64,000 bases of DNA from Lonicera japonica (GCA_021464415.1 CM038470.1:34652099-34716098); one strand, 5' to 3'; numbered from the stretch's first letter, positions 24,976 to 36,170 are shown. The notes: a model not told the origin generated them from the sequence alone. Numbers and translations: made by a program.

Positions 24976-26095
24976 TCAAGTTTCATTTTTTTAGTCAATA
25001 TAATTAGGTCCAATCAATTTGTTTTATTTGAGAATAATTAAAAGTGGATCGAAAGAGTTTTCCATTTTAAAAGTTGAGAATCACATACAAATTATGATGG
25101 ACAATAATAACTTTGAACACATATTTTAAATATGGTACCCTCTACCATTTCAAAAAACGTTCGCCAGCAGCCTAAGACTTTGAAAAACATGCCCCGTTAA
25201 TGAGATCGTCTATTATTCATTATTTCTTAGACAGATGTAAAGGTATTAAATTTTACTATCTAGACAATCCTTTATCATCAAGCAATAGATACTATCTAGA
25301 CAATCTTATATTGTCAAGTAAAATTTAAATAGCCGACTTCCTTTGGTCCTACAAGTAATAGTAGAGACTCAGTTGGAAAGCATACTATTATTTATATCTA
25401 AGTGTATACTATAATTTAATTTAGTCCAATGATTCTGCAATTTATTCTCTCCGATATGGAGGCGAGCACTAAAACCCACACAAAAAATAAATCACATCAT
25501 TTAAAATTATCAGTCAGTGAAATTTGTACAATGATTCCGCAATCTATTTTTTCCGATATGGAGGTGAGCACTATAACACACATGAAGAATAAATTACATC
25601 ATCTACAAACCAATGATAGAGACCGTGGGATTTTTATATGAAAAAATCCTTCACCCACTTAGTATTTAAAACATTATTTTCTGAGGGTTAAGAAAATTTT
25701 ATATTAAATTCTAGTCAACTAAAATACAAGGGTATGAAATATAAAAGACATGTGCAATAAAATTATTTTGCAGCTTTTTTTTATAATAAAAAAACTTATA
25801 TTTTCCAATTACGCAAAATTTATATTTATATACCATTTTTTTAATTTGACAAGAACTAAATATAAAATAAAAGGTGATCTAAGTATGGTCATGTATCCAT
25901 GTTGTCCAAAATTATAAGGAAACCTAATAATTAAAACACATATGACCAACACAGAATTACACAAAGCATTAAACCATTCAATAATAAGAATAATTAAATC
26001 CCTACTATTATGGACCAAGCTTCATCATCCCTAGTCCGTTGGAAACCTGTAACTACCTATGTCACCACTTCATTGACTATGTCGAAAATCAATCT
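24976..26095. other. AT-rich non-coding stretch with short duplications
   Basis: No gene is recognised. A 103-bp imperfect direct duplication lies at 25429-25632. A shorter ACTATCTAGACAATC duplication lies near 25254 and 25289. Confidence 0.5.
25429..25632. repeat. Two-copy tandem duplication, 103-bp period
   Basis: Two copies beginning AATGATTC(T/C)GCAAT at 25429 and 25532 share TCCGATATGGAGG(C/T)GAGCACTA and AAATTACATCAT blocks. An open frame across both copies encodes the same peptide twice (SDMEAST/SDMEVST), but there is no sign of a real gene. Confidence 0.7.
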
Positions 26096-26176
26096 TGGTG
26101 GAAACGCCTTCTTCAACGTTTTTCGTAAAAGAAACTGCAATCTTATATACAAACGTTGAAGAATGCGTTTCCACCA
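26096..26176. repeat. Near-perfect 26-bp hairpin with 29-nt loop
   Basis: The left arm 26096-26121 begins TGGTGGAAACGC and ends TTCAACGTTT. The right arm 26151-26176 is its reverse complement with one mismatch. The predicted stem is 26 bp with a 29-nt loop. It may be a tiny foldback remnant or a small-RNA precursor-like hairpin. No transcription evidence is available. Confidence 0.75.
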
Positions 26177-28164
26177 TTTAAGGAGTTCACACATAAACTA
26201 TTATATCTAAACTATAAATAAAATTACATAGATCCTATGCCTCCTTTTAAGGAGTTCATAAATCTGATCGAAATTTAATTTACAACCATGAATAAAACCC
26301 AAATCATCATGCACATTAAAATTAACCACGAATAAAAATATTGTGGAATCCAATCACATAAAACATAATTACATGACCATAATAGCGGGACAAGAACACT
26401 GCAAAACAAGGGTTAGCGAGTTCTACGTTCTATCTAATTGATGGATATATAAATATAGGATCGTTTGATATTGCGTATAGATTGAACTAAAAACTTTTGC
26501 TAAAACCCTATAAGAATAAAGGGATTTCACCTTTGCGGATCATGTAGGGATCCATATGAGGAGACTAGGGTTTGAAAGCATCAGATTGCGATTTGGTCAG
26601 ATTTTTTAATTCTCGCTGGGTTGCGAAAATCGATTGTTTTCGCCACCGAAACAACTTCTGATCGTCATGATTTTTTGAGATATGATAATAACTTTGCGTT
26701 CCAAACGACATATCCAAACATAAGCCCGATCCAACGGTGAGATCAAAAGTTACAATTAATTTCTGACAGCAGTACTGAAAACCTAAAGATCTTCTATCGT
26801 ATTCTTTCTGCCATCAAATCTTGCACCGATGTGGGCTACGGTATCACCAAGATTTTCTCCTCTCTCAATAGAACAAATCCTAACTCATGAGAATTATTGT
26901 TATTTGAGAAGAGACAAGATCGGCGTATATATAAGTCTACGATAGGGACCTTAAGGAGAAATAAGTGTTTGGGCTTCCTATGGAAAGTTGGAATCCTAAT
27001 TCCACTATAAATTAGTTCCTTCCATAAATTATAATTCACACCACTAAAGAATTATAATTGCACTCCCATCTTTATCTCAAAATTTAATTCGAGCTCCTTG
27101 TTATTAAATACTTATTATTCTCCCCACGTTAAGATTACAAAAAACCGTCATTTAAATTAAATTACTGACAATTATATTTAAATGACTTCTTAATCCTTGA
27201 GCCTACCACTTAACTTATTTGACATGTCATATTAACATAATCCACCTACAAGGTTTGACATGATCAAAACTTATAAGCTTCTTAAGGAGCTATCATCAAT
27301 CCTTACACCGAGATGTAGATTCTGTCAATAATTAATATTCATCATACATATAATGTCGTCATCCAATTCACGAAGATTATTGATCCATAAATGAATCTCA
27401 CTCTTAATGAGTCAAAACAACAAACACTACATATATATGTCTATTAATTATTTCAAGATTAAGAGCATAAGTAATCATAATAACCATGGGATTTTAAATT
27501 GTTCTATATAGTCAGTATAAAAACAATTAACCCAAACTGGTCATATTCAATACATACAAAGTGTACTAGCACAATGAGTTAAAACTATACCGTTTCCTGT
27601 AGTCAAGATAAACTACTAAAACTTGTGCTACAATCCTACCGATGGGTGTCCAATTCCATCTAAGACTGTGAACCATTAAACTTATATTCCACAAGAACCG
27701 ATGATATGATCTTCTATGTGTAAGTTATACTCTACACCAAATCATCTACTATATAGAATAAAAGACACATATGCACAATATTTAAATAAATAATATATGC
27801 AACCATTGCCCATAAAGATTCTCATTAAAATAGCAAAACCAAGTTTATAAAATATCCAAACCAATAAGAAAATTATGGCTTTTAGTATATCACTCTAACA
27901 TGATTGTTACATATTATTATAGGCAGAGAGATGACCTAGTTCCCTATATGTCTATGACTCTTACATACCATCAAAGTAGGATAGAGTTAATCTCTAACTA
28001 GTAAAGACTTATCTACAACTATATGATAGGTAATTATCCTCAACTAACCATAAACTTAAGACTTGGCCACTTCTTATTATTTATTTATCCATTTAATAAA
28101 TCATAAAATATAAAAATAAGCCAATTATATGGGCCACATAAGGATTAAATAACTAATTCTTTCA

Positions 28165-28177
28165 TTCTCCCCCTTGG
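28165..28177 (-). other. Polypurine tract of the copia fragment
   Basis: The plus-strand TTCTCCCCCTTGG reads CCAAGGGGGAGAA on the minus strand directly before the LTR start TGAAAGAATTAG. This is the classic position and composition of a copia PPT. Confidence 0.7.
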
Positions 28178-28499
28178 CCATTTGATTACTGATTTAAATA
28201 AATAATCATTTGTGCACCATTAACATTGGCCGTCACCATGTTTCGGTTATCATAAGTGTCGTATTAAATAAACTATTAATGAGAGTCATAACAGTTGTAC
28301 ATTAATAAAATGACATACTTCAATCCATGTACTAAAACACTAGTAAATATCTAGCACGGTTTATAAGCTTGAATTTTACTTAATAGTCCGATAATCATCT
28401 TATCATAGAGTTTTCCTGTTACTGTTAATCCTCAATAATACATGTATATAAATTATAAGGATATTACAATCAGAGATACTTTCAATGATCTCTAGTCAC

Positions 28500-29400
28500 G
28501 TCAAAAGTATATAACAATTCAAAGTTAACAATCACCATTGACTATCTTAAAGACTCATTCTTTAGGCATGCTCCTTAAATGTCTTTGTGATAGCCATTAA
28601 CAATTGAACATTACTCATAAGTTATGTACTCTTGTCCTTAATTAACATTAGTTGTTTCTAAACATCTTCTTTCAAGAAAATGTATTTTAATTGTGCTCAA
28701 CACTATTAGCACACTTATCCTCTTGACATAAAAAGATAATTGCAACATTATCATAATTAATTTCAACAGCTTGGAAATAATCCATGACTTCAAGTTCTGA
28801 AATAAAAATTTGCAATCATTAATCATGATTTGTAGCCTCAAAGTATGCTACAAAATTCAGCCTGCATATTTTGTAGTTGCTGGACGCCCCTTTATCCTCA
28901 AAACATTCATTTCTAGAACTTGAGTTTATACTTAATTATAAGACAACCTAACTATACAAGTGATCAATTATGGATATATTCCTATCACGTAGGATGTCTC
29001 TCTACATATATTGTCTCAAAGTTTTTGTTGATGAAAACCTTTAAGCTCATGCAATAAACAAATTTACTACTAGTAAGCAAAATAAAGTCAACATATATAA
29101 TCATAAATATAATTTTACTCCCACTAATCTTATGGTATACATGCCAATCAGAATGTGTTATCTAAAAATCAAAAGAAACAATGGTATCACTTGACTGGAG
29201 ATTCCACTGTGGAGATTAACTTTGAAAATACATAAGTTGACTTCCTATGTTAATTTATAGATCGTGTTTGTATATTTCTAATGTATCTTACAACTGTGTC
29301 ATACATACTTCATTTACTAATCTCCACTTCATAAAATTTCTAATGAACTACTAATGCAGTAATGATTATGGGGAAAATCCTTTTTGATAGATGCTAAAAG
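28500..29400 (-). pseudogene. Copia RT and RNase H remains
   Basis: Minus-strand translation near 29120 reads KIIFMIIYVDFILLTSS, the RT active-site region in which the usual YVDD has become YVDF. Further on, SYVIGIYP corresponds to the conserved SFVLGIQI. Near 28760 YDNVAIIFLCQEDKCANSVEHN matches the RNase H stretch that normally reads CDNxxAxxxxxNxxxxxxxKHI. Several stops interrupt the frame and the polymerase motif is destroyed, so the copy is dead. Confidence 0.6.
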
Positions 29401-29815
29401 AAATCTTTATAATTAATGCCTACTTTCTAAATGAAACATTTGAAACCAAGTCTAACTTTATGTTGCTTGATATTACTAATAGAGTTATGTCTGGTCTTAA
29501 AGACCTTTTAAATACAATTTGATTGTATCCTTTAGTAATTCGGCAGCTTTTTAGACATCATCATTATGTTCCATTGTTTCAACTATTCTTTAATGGCATT
29601 AATCGCAATCCACTAAATAAAATCATTAATACTAAGCACTTGATATATAAGTAACCAGATCTTAATTCATATTCTTGCATGTAACCATTATGAATAACAT
29701 ATATCTTTCATTTTAAAATTGTTTTTAATTTTACTCATTGTGGTTATCCTTTAATGGTGAAAACCTCATTATAGAATTAGTGGTCATTAAGTTGGTCGTT
29801 CTTATTTAACCATCT

Positions 29816-29845
29816 TGTAGGTCGAAAAATACCCTTTAGGCGGGT
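29816..29845 (-). mobile_element. Left edge of an LTR C copy, interrupted by element A1
   Basis: TGTAGGTCGAAAAATACCC is the same edge as at 21772 and 4509. After 30 bp it is cut by the TGTAGACACCCC start of a family A LTR. The rest of the LTR is not found in this window. It shows triple nesting: A1 in LTR C in the older copia fragment. Confidence 0.75.
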
Positions 29846-31763
29846 TGTAGACACCCCAATCTGTGACCCACTCAAGAACCTTAAAGATTATCGAGAAGTA
29901 CAATTTTTGGGTCAGGGACCCACGCGAGCATCCGAAACGACCCCGAAAGGGTTTGTTGGGCAAACAAACCTGTTTTTAAAGGGGATTATCGCGCGACAAA
30001 CCAGTATGTCGCGCGACAATCTCTCTTTTGTCGCACGACAAAACCCTCTGCAGACACCCCAATCCGTGACCCCCACAAGAACCCTAAAGAGCACTTGCTA
30101 GTATTGATGAAAAGTCTGTTACTCACCCAGAAGTACTAGAAACTGCTCCGGGAAGTTTGTAACCCAATAAAACGTTTCCCAGAGGGATTGTCGTGCGACA
30201 AATCTACCTTTTTTGGTATATGTCGGGCGACAAAAAGCGATTGTCGCGCGACAAACCTCCAGGTGTTGCATGACAAACCCCTCTGACCCAGACCATCCAT
30301 TCCCTGACACATCAGTTTCTTAGGGACATCACTTCAGCCGTTTGTCGCGCGACATTTGCCTTTTTTGGGAGAATGTCGCGCGACAATCTCCCCCGAGCAG
30401 TATAAATAGGCCAACACCCCAAGAGGGAGAAGGAGGGGTTTTTTTTTGGAAGAAGAAAAACAGGTAAAAAAAAAAGAGAGTAATTATCTAAATATTTAGG
30501 TTTCTAAAAAGAAGTATTCAAGGAATCTCTGAGTTCCGACACTCGACGTCTCTAAAATATCAAAAGTCGAATTCTCGACTGTATCCGGAGAAGAAAAGTC
30601 TATATTCGCCGGATCATTTTCGGTTATATTATATTTTCTTTCTTATATTCTTATTTATCGTCGGGAAGGTAAATAAAATTTTTTCTAGTAAATAAGATCG
30701 TGTATGTATACTAGTTTTATTGTATTTTATAGACTTGTTTAAGCTCTTATTTAAGTTTAATATATATACGTACATATTATTTTTCGAAAGTACTACAAGT
30801 GAGTAGGGAGTTGGCTTGCTTGGGCCTTCATAAACCGAAAGCATTTACTTTCATGTGAGTTTTTTTTAGACTTGTTATATATGTTGCTCTGTCCACTTTC
30901 TAGCTGGATAAACTTATTGTCAAGTTATTGATATTTTTTCGTTTTCAAACAAAACAACTCGATAAAATCCAGATAAAATCATTTGTAAAACCAGAAGAAG
31001 TAAGGCCATTCATCACCCAGATAAAACCAAAGTTTTCAAAACCCGGATTGATAAAGCTTACTTAGGAATTAAACTCAGATATATTATGTTTTCCATATAG
31101 ACTGCAGTATATCTGATACACTCTCCTCAAGAGTTCAATTCCATATCAAATCAATTCCGATAAAGATCCGATCTTTTCTAAATCAAACAAACGAGATAAT
31201 TGATATTGTTATCTGAAGAAATAATACCAAATCATTCTCTTTTCAGAGATATATGAGATAAACTTTTGTCACTAGTAATCAGATTTCAAAAAAATCAAAA
31301 CATCGGATCACGGAATACAAGGTTTTTATGCCTGTCCTCGCTTTTCCAAAATCAGGTTTTCATTAGTTATTTCTAGAAAGCAGTAGAACATCAGTAAAAG
31401 CATCCAAGTTTTTCAACATAGACATATAAGGCCACTAGAGACCGAAAGGGCGGAATGGGTGCTTAACACCTTCCCAAACCATAATATAGTTCCTGAACCC
31501 TATAGAATCCTGGTTTCGTAGACAAACGTGTAAAGAAATGCTAATCTGTAGCCTTTCCTCTTACACAACTATTTTGTCCGTTTTCTCGTAGAACGTACTA
31601 GCGACTCTAAACGAACCCTTTTGCATCTAGAAATAGGATAGAAGGACACCCGATATGAATTATCAACATTTAGAAGCAAATGGAACAAACAGAATCCTTT
31701 CCGATGTTTCAAACTCCCAAACTCGGGATTGAGACCCGGGGGTCGCATTTGCGGATTCTCATA
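29846..31763 (+). mobile_element. 5' LTR of element A1 (LTR family A)
   Basis: It starts TGTAGACACCCCAATC and ends GCGGATTCTCATA (CACA in other copies). At 1918 bp it is longer than other A LTRs (1531, 1551 and 1179 bp), because about 70 bp of the leader (32022-32089) is also present at 30786-30854 inside the LTR. U3 carries eight TGTCGCGCGACA palindromes or variants and a TATA box at 30401. U5 carries a PBS-like CTAGCGACTCT. The GACCGAAAGGGCGGAAT block near 31439 is shared with family B. Confidence 0.85.
29987..30407 (+). promoter_or_regulatory. Family A LTR promoter: TGTCGCGCGACA array and TATA box
   Basis: Palindromes TGTCGCGCGACA or one-base variants occur at about 29987, 30007, 30027, 30189, 30216, 30242, 30342 and 30374. 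The last ends 15 bp before TATAAATA (30401-30408). Other A LTRs repeat this arrangement. The decayed inverted repeat CCCTGACACATCAG...AGGG lies near 30302. The TATA box is the likely core promoter and the array a set of protein-binding sites. Confidence 0.7.
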
Positions 31764-31764
31764 A

Positions 31765-31782
31765 TGGCAACTCTGCTGGGGA
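31765..31782 (+). other. Primer-binding site of A1 (Tat/Ogre type)
   Basis: TGGCAACTCTGCTGGGGA lies one base after the LTR end. The consensus in this window is TGGCGACTCTGCTGGGGA. Sites of this form are characteristic of Tat/Ogre elements and are usually assigned to a tRNA-Arg type primer. Confidence 0.8.
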
Positions 31783-32448
31783 TTGCATGAGAACTAGGCT
31801 CTTATATGTGGACTTCGTTTATCGTTATAAATTGTGTGTATGCCTTCACTGCTTTTCCTACTCTTGTCTATTTGGTTGGTGAAGAAACTTTTTTCTAAAA
31901 AAAGGAGAGATTTTAAAAATATGCGCTGAAAGATAAGCTTTTGAAAATGAACCTTGCAAAAGTCTTCACGCACGTCACTATTCATGCATGATCTACGAGT
32001 GTGATTTTACCCCGAACCCCCGAAAGTACTATAAGTGAGTAGGGAGTTGGCTTGCTTGGGCCAACATAAACCGAAAGCATTTACTTCCACTCTCCTTGGC
32101 CAAGTACGCCCCCGAGGTGTATCGAGTGACGAGAACACTCACGTACCCGGGAGATATATTAAAAGGCTCTTACACGTATCCACCCTTGGGGTATATCGTG
32201 AGGCCTTGCCAAAATAGGAGGGAGCCTGAAGCCTTAACCATGCATTCACCTACGTTGCATTTACCACCCCATGGCTTACTTTTAATCACCCTTTCTTATA
32301 AAACCCGAGGCTTGTCTCGTGGGCATTTTTTAGTACTTCTTTTGGCAAAGAGAGTTGTTCTAAAGTCTTCCTTCATTTTCACCACGTAACCTCTCTAGAA
32401 GACCACAGACTAGAAGGTTGGGTCGGATGAGATCGTACGGGAAAACTA
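31783..32448 (+). other. Untranslated leader of A1 with a block conserved across families
   Basis: There is no long open frame. The stretch 32022-32240 contains GAGTTGGCTTGCTTGGGCC, CACTCTCCTTGGCCAAGTA and GAGAACACTCACGTACCCGG. It recurs in A3 (about 49738-49940) and, on the minus strand, in the family B leader (about 63330-63500). Such conservation in a non-coding leader suggests an RNA role such as packaging, dimerisation or translation control. Confidence 0.6.
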
Positions 32449-33995
32449 ATGAGACCAAGCACACCGGTTATGATAAACACCCTAAAAATCCGAGATGAGG
32501 AACAGGGCCTAGTCAAGGCCTCAAGAGTCCAGCCTACGCTGGAAGAAATGCATTGTCTTCTATTATCAGTCAGTAAGAGTTTAACAGGCATCACCACCGA
32601 GCAGCGAAGTACCCGGGTTCATTTAGAAGAAATGTCGGCCGAAAGAACGGTACCACTAGGGTTTGAACGTCCCCTTCCAAGTCGAGATCAGGGGCAAGCC
32701 TCGCATCATCAAGCACCGAATCCCTTTCACAGTCAAGAAGTATCGCCAGTCATCCCCGGAAACACCGTCCAAGCAACAGGCCCTAACCTCCTGGCACCCA
32801 ACCAAACTGATAACCAAGTTCAATGGGCCCCAGACTCTGGACCAACCTATCAGTAGCAAGAGCCATTGATTGTATGGCCCCAACCCCAAGGACAACAAGG
32901 TTTCGAAAATCAATACCCGCAATAACCTATCAGTTATTGCTCCGGCAGCACCGCTAAACGAGTTTCCAGATATGAACCGTCTCCGAGCAGCCTATGCGGA
33001 ATCAGTAATAGTCAGAGACCAACCTGAGGAAGTGTCAAGAGAAAGTGAAGAGTTGACGATAAAAAATCCACTGAAGCAACTGAAGTCTATCCGGAGTGTC
33101 AAGCCTCAAATGAGCAAGAGTTGATCCTACAGTAAAGAATCTTTCAGATGAAAAGGGTAGATGAGATCACAGATATGAAAGCCTTTTCCCTCTACGCTGA
33201 AGCAAGATTTCCCCAGGGGTTCAAACTCCCTCCTATCACCAAGTTTATCGGTACAACCCCCCCAAAGACACACCTCCAATCCTACATACGATCCATGCAA
33301 TTATCTAGTTACGGGGAACCTGAGTTAGCCCAAGCTTTCCATATGACTCTCACAGGAGCTGCCTTAAGATGGCTTTTTGATTTGTAGAGACACCGAACGA
33401 AGACATTGGGAGATATTGTTAAAGAGTTTATGGGCAAGTACGGGTCGAACGAAGACTTGGAAATCACCCGAAAACATCTGAAGATGACAAAGCAAGGAGA
33501 GAAATAAAGTTTCAGTGATTTCGTCACCCGCTGGAGAGAGATGGCTTCTCAGATGTCGAAACGACCAGACGAGGAAGAGCAATTAAAGATTATACAGAAG
33601 AATTTTACCCCGAAAGTTATGAATTGCATGGGAAAACACGTCTTCCCACACTTTCGAGCTCTATTAAGTATGGGTTCACAAGTAGAGGACGAATTGACCA
33701 GAAAGGCAGAGACGAAAACCAAGAAAGCAGCCTGCGCCGAAAAAAATACTGCTACACCAGCCATAAACCAGCTGAGCTCCTACCAGTACCAACATAATCC
33801 CTTTCAACCACAGCACACACCATCGATGAATTGGCCTGTACAAACAGAATCGTCAAACACCGAAGCAAAGAAGAAAAGAAATTTCTGCACTTTCCCCACC
33901 ACTTTAACCAAAAGCTTGGAATTACTCAAAAATGCCGGGCTTGTCACCCCGCTCAATCCTCACCCCCCACCAAACCCTATCCCAAACACCTGGAG
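32449..33995 (+). pseudogene. Tat Gag of A1 (N-terminal and capsid), broken
   Basis: The first frame (32449-32856) opens MRPSTPVMIN and has a helical region (ASRVQPTLEEMHCLL) followed by a Pro/Gln-rich linker. After several frame changes the capsid-type Retrotrans_gag domain begins about 33148: EITDMKAFSLYAEARFPQ, FKLPPITKFIGTTPPK, SFSDFVTRWREMASQMS and LIIQKNF-like segments. In-frame stops at 33385 (TAG) and 33505 (TAA) interrupt it. At 33995 the frame enters a solo LTR, so the C-terminal part is displaced to 34712. Gag would form particles and package element RNA. Confidence 0.75.
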
Positions 33996-34711
33996 TGATG
34001 AGCCCAAAGATAGCACTAATGCTGGATCATGGAGTGAAGGTTATGCCGATCCCATCCTGGTTCCAAGTGGTCCAATCACTCGAGCTAGAGCCAAGAAGAT
34101 CAAGGAGGCACTTATGACCATGGTCCAAGAGATGATGAACAAAGCTGAAGCATAAAGGAGCATTGAAGGGGATCGGGTTCAAGAATGGAAAACATTACTT
34201 AAAGGCCCAGTTGAAGATGTTCAAAATAACAGCCCAAGAGATTAAAAGCATGTATTAGATAAATGGGCTGGGCTAGGCTTTGTTTATTTTAAGTTTAATT
34301 TATGTTTAGTTTTGCTTGGGGCCCAAGTTATGTGGGAAACCCATTAATTTCATTTTTGTTTATTTTCCTAGACCTAGTAGGTTTAATTACTCCTATTTAA
34401 AGGAGCTAACGCTATTGTTTTAGGTGGCTTTTGATTAATTAAAATTTCGAGTGTTTTCACCTCTTGTGTTCTAAGAACATCTCGAACAGCTAGAATTAGG
34501 GTTCTTGTTGTTCTTCGACTTAGCAATCAATTAACCCATCGATTGGTTGTTTGTCTTTGACTATACCAAGGTTCTTTCTCATTTTCGGGATTGGGTCGAG
34601 GTCCCACCTCCATTAACTTCGCGTGGTTCCAAGGTTCTTGCGTTTTTCAGCGTCAAGGGATGCGGATTCATCTTATTGGGTAGAAATACGATCGTGGTTC
34701 ATATCATGGAG
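33991..34711 (+). mobile_element. Solo LTR of another gypsy family with TGGAG target duplication
   Basis: The 711-bp LTR (33996-34706) starts TGATGAGCCCAAAG and ends GTTCATATCA. It is flanked by TGGAG (33991-33995 and 34707-34711). Removing LTR and one TGGAG restores the gag frame CCTGGAG-GATGAACGAG seen in copy A2. Its first 160 bp are coding and end in SGPITRARAKKIKEALMTM...KAEA-stop. That is a polyprotein C-terminus typical of plant gypsy elements, so that element's ORF extends into its LTR. The U5 half resembles the LTR at 488-1151. Confidence 0.9.
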
Positions 34712-36170
34712 GATGAACGAGAACTGTCTGTACCATCAAGCCGCCGGCCAAGACACCGATCGTTGTTTGGCTCTCAGGCATCGCATCCAAGATTTGATAG
34801 AAGCAGGGACCATACCCGCACCTGGTGGGCCCAATGTCACTCATAACCCGTTACCCAACCATGCCCCGGTAGCTAAAATCAATATGTTAACTACAAATGA
34901 AGAAGGATTTGATCATGTGGGTCTCATTCAAGACAATCCAACCTATCCCAAAGTCGTTACAGAACCCGATATAGTCGATCAGGCTGCAGCTATCCACGGG
35001 AAAATAAGAAATTCGAGGAAGAACCCGATGACCAAACCCCCGAGTAAAATGCAAGTGGCACCAGGCCTCAATCCAATCATTGACCAATGGATGGCAAAGA
35101 TGAACTTCATTCCAGGACATGGCCTCGGGAAGACAAATCAAGGGATACCACAACCACTCTCACTCACAACTAACCTCGAAAAGTCAGGGTTAGGATGGCC
35201 CCAGGGTAAAACAAGACAACCGGGGAAACTTCGAGCACGGAGGGACTCGGGAGAGGCAATCTGCATGATAGAGACCTCCCCCACTACTTTTAGCTGGTTC
35301 GTAAGAATAAATCCACCAGTCGACCCAGATCCAGCCGCTTCATGGGTCCAGCAAATCACCCGGTCAGGAAGGGTTTATCAGCCACCACCCGTCGAGTTGG
35401 AGAAACGAATACCCCCTAAGGAGATGGGGGATGATAGGGTCTTGGAACAGCTAAAGAACACTCAGGATCATATCACCATTTGGGGACTTTTGGTTGCCTC
35501 TAAACCCCATCGAACTGCCTTCATCAAAATGTTGGACGAAGTAGTTATATCTCCCGACTCCACCCCCGAACAAATACCGAGCATGATCGGATCACTATCT
35601 GTACAGATAAGTTTGTCCTTTTCTGACGAGGACTTATCACCATTGGAGAGGAAGCATAGTCTGGCACTGCATATCATAGTCCGAACCCGGGGAAAGGTCA
35701 TCCCCCAAGTAATCATTGATAACGGATCCACCATCAACGTCTGCCCTATCAAAACCTCCAAATGCTTGGGCATCACAGAGGAAGAACTCTTTCCATCCAC
35801 AGTAATAGTCAGAGCCTATGATAACACCAGAAGATTCATGCTGGGGTCCCTAAGGCTCGACCTGTTAGTTGGTACTAAAAACTTTCCCGCTGATTTCCAG
35901 ATTATCGACATACCATCCAGCTATAACTTCTTACTAGACAGGGCTTGGTTACATGACATTGGCGCCTCCCTTCATCGTTACATCAGAAAATCAAGATCCC
36001 GTTCAGAGAAGAGATAGTTACCATACAAGGAGATCCTGAAAGGACCTTGTCAGACATTGAACTACCAGTATTGGGAATCGGCAGCCAGAGCATACAGTTG
36101 GGGGGTTTTTCTTATGAGCCCCAGGTACAAGCATTCACTACTCATAGGATAGAATACTTGCCTCCAGATA
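34712..36170 (+). pseudogene. A1 Gag zinc knuckle, G-patch and aspartic protease
   Basis: The frame continues gag after the solo LTR. It begins with a CHHC-type knuckle (CLYHQAAGQDTDRC), followed by ALRHRIQDLIEAGTIP. At about 35100 comes a G-patch, MNFIPGHGLGKTNQGI. The retropepsin motif IIDNGSTINVCP lies near 35712-35750 and continues through IRAYDNT-type and YNFLLDRAWLHDIGA segments. The frame breaks at about 35980. In this group the protease processes Gag-Pol. The G-patch is an RNA-binding module found next to the protease in many such elements. Confidence 0.75.

Larger units (their letters stand above)
26337..29815 (-). mobile_element. Fragment of another minus-strand copia element (3' LTR, RNase H, RT)
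   Basis: The LTR-like part ends at 28164 (TTCTTTCA on the plus strand). It is followed by TTCTCCCCCTTGG, a polypurine tract on the minus strand, so the LTR is the 3' one. To the right come decayed RNase H and RT on the minus strand. The body stops at 29815, where an LTR C copy has inserted. The outer LTR edge near 26337 is approximate. Confidence 0.6.

Noticed and set aside
29987..30385. Regularly repeated palindromes looking like a CRISPR array
   Set aside because: The repeats are only 12-14 bp, spacing is irregular, the sequence is in a plant LTR before a TATA box, and no cas genes are present.
31765..31782. PBS sequences as tRNA gene fragments
   Set aside because: Only 18 bases match and the position right after an LTR identifies a primer-binding site. 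No cloverleaf is present.
33541..34155. A 204-residue gag-like protein ending KIKEALMTMVQEMMNKAEA
   Set aside because: It is a fusion of A1 gag with the polyprotein tail carried in the inserted solo LTR, not a natural protein.
34623..36017. A single 464-residue protein starting at 34623
   Set aside because: Its first part is translated from the solo LTR. The true coding continuity is A1 gag, interrupted at 33995 and resumed at 34712.
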